A stretch of DNA of 64,000 bases. Origin: Nomia melanderi. Taxonomy: Eukaryota > Arthropoda > Insecta > Hymenoptera > Halictidae. A program made the translations under genes and the position numbers. The stretch is taken from assembly GCF_051020985.1 (NCBI RefSeq), contig NW_027475139.1, positions 2,170,001 to 2,234,000 on the forward strand. Reading direction: 5' to 3'. Below the pieces are notes generated by a model. That model searched no databases. It worked only from the letters and a program-made list of their open reading frames with translations, and had not been told where the DNA came from. This document shows, one piece after another, positions 63,140-64,000 of the stretch; positions within the stretch are counted from its first letter, which is position 1, and every line of letters starts with the position of its first letter.

Positions 63140-64000
63140 AGCACCCGAGATATCACCAGATATATATTGGATTTTTCCCTGACCCTGACAGTCCGGCCCC
63201 ATGAGACGGTGATTTTCTCGGCCCCTGGTGGTCCGAGGTCGATCCCGCTGCACAGATTCATGCGCCAGGGCCTCCTACAGACAATGCACTTTGATTTATT
63301 GCGCTATCTGTGATAGCACCCGAGATATCACCAGATATATATTGGATTTTTCTTTGACCCTGACAGTCCAGCCCCATGTGTCGATGGTTTTCTCGGTCCC
63401 TCGTAGTCCGATGTCGATCCCGCTGCACAGATTCATGCGCCAGGGCCCCCTGCAGATAATTCACTTTGATTTATTGCCCTATCTCTAATAGCACCCGAGA
63501 TATCACCAGATATATATTGGATTTTCCCTGACCCTGACAGTCCGGCCCCATGGGACGGTGATTTTCTCAGCCCCCGGTGGTCCGAGGTCGTTCCCGCTGC
63601 ACAGATTCATGCGCCAGGGTCTCCTACAGACAATGCACTTTGATTTATTGCGCTATCTGTAATAGCACCCGAGATATCACCACATATGTATTGGATTTTT
63701 CACTGACCCTGAGTGTCCGGCCCCATGAGACGGTGGTTTTCTCTGCCCCTGGTGGTCCGAGGTCGTTCCCGCTGCACAGATTCATGCGCCAGGGCCTCCT
63801 ACAGACAATTCAATTTGATTTATTGCGCTATCTGTAATAGCACCCGAGATATCACCAGATATATATTGGATTTTCCCCTGACCCTGACAGTCCGGCCCCA
63901 CGAGACGGTGGTTTTCTCGGCCCCTGGTGGTCCGCGGTCGTCCCCGCTGCACAGATTCATGCGCCAGGGCCTCCTACAGACAATGCACTTTGATTTATTG

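Larger units (their letters stand above)
1..64000. repeat. Tandem satellite array, ~175-bp monomer, about 366 copies
   Basis: Every part of the window aligns to the same roughly 175-bp unit. Landmarks recur once per period: AGCACCCGAGATATCACC, AGATATATATTGGATTTTT, TTCTCGGCCCCTGG, GCACAGATTCATGCGCCAGG and GATTTATTGCGCTATCT, then TAATAG. From the first TAATAG (ending at 174) to the last (ending at 63,840) there are 364 periods with a net loss of about 34 bp. Length departures that I noticed are single-base indels or whole monomers. All copies point the same way. No gene, RNA gene, transposon or unique sequence interrupts the array, and stretches without other entries below hold ordinary monomers. 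Open frames on either strand are at most about 200 codons, repeat with the monomer and end at the junction stops, so none is annotated. A centromeric or pericentromeric location is inferred from array length and monomer size; it is not shown. Species and satellite family are not recognised. Confidence 0.98.
40281..64000. repeat. Array domain 4: shuffled mosaic of monomer types
   Basis: About 136 monomers of at least five types: standard, GACAGTCCGG, GTGTCGATGG (M), the P cassette, and AGTGCCAGGCCCC with CCCGACCCCTGG (N). Blocks of two to nine monomers recur at offsets close to multiples of 175 bp but in changing order. No single higher-order unit covers the domain. The recurrent blocks are listed separately. 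Confidence 0.8.

Noticed and set aside
1..64000. A long repetitive protein gene read through many monomers
   Set aside because: The monomer length is not a multiple of three and TAA TAG stands at nearly every junction, so no frame stays open over more than a few monomers on either strand.
1..64000. CRISPR array
   Set aside because: The whole 175-bp unit is repeated. There is no alternation of a short constant repeat with unique spacers, and no cas genes.
1..64000. CENP-B box
   Set aside because: The closest candidates (for example TTCCCGCTGCACAGATTC and its complement) lack the required core spacing. I checked the consensus and main variants by eye, not every monomer.
1..64000. Identification as a named satellite family or species
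   Set aside because: I do not recognise the monomer with any confidence, and monomer length near 175 bp is shared by unrelated plant and animal satellites.

Overview
The whole 64 kb window is one uninterrupted array of a roughly 175-bp tandem satellite. I count about 366 monomers: 364 whole periods between the first and last clean TAATAG boundary (174 to 63,840), plus an almost complete unit at each end. All are head-to-tail in one orientation. I see no protein-coding gene, RNA gene, transposon insertion, unique spacer or inverted segment. The open frames that appear on both strands repeat every 175 bp, mirror each other, and are closed by a double stop (TAA TAG) at nearly every monomer junction, so they are shadows of the repeat.

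Array length, near-nucleosomal monomer size and multi-monomer periodicities fit a eukaryotic centromeric or pericentromeric satellite. I cannot name the species or satellite family from sequence alone. About nine CpGs per consensus monomer and no match to the vertebrate CENP-B box are the only weak clues. A hand-made consensus is about 53% G+C and is bipartite: an AT-rich 70-bp part (about 34% G+C, around the monomer junction) and a GC-rich 105-bp part (about 65% G+C).

Layout. (1) 1-6,990: mixed monomers with a short 4-monomer repeat at 3.9-5.25 kb. (2) 6,991-21,740: monomers mostly carrying AGACTGTGG, including a nearly perfect tandem duplication of a 14-monomer block (2,451 bp; 8,480-13,381), a diverged third copy at about 16.4-18.4 kb, and other shared segments. 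(3) 21,741-40,280: one large tandem duplication, copy 1 of 8,920 bp (51 monomers) and copy 2 of 9,620 bp (55 monomers), almost identical in sequence but differing by whole-monomer gains and losses. (4) 40,281-64,000: a shuffled mosaic with a recurrent trimer block (six copies), a recurrent dimer block (five copies) and a 5,597-bp long-range repeat.

Within monomers, a cassette of about 47 bp between conserved flanks exists in several sharply different versions. One (called P here) occurs 23 times and differs from the standard cassette by many clustered substitutions at identical length. Recombinant cassettes are also present. The window records satellite evolution by unequal exchange and conversion in register with the monomer. 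I found no evidence of a new gene system, and the notable features are the array's architecture.
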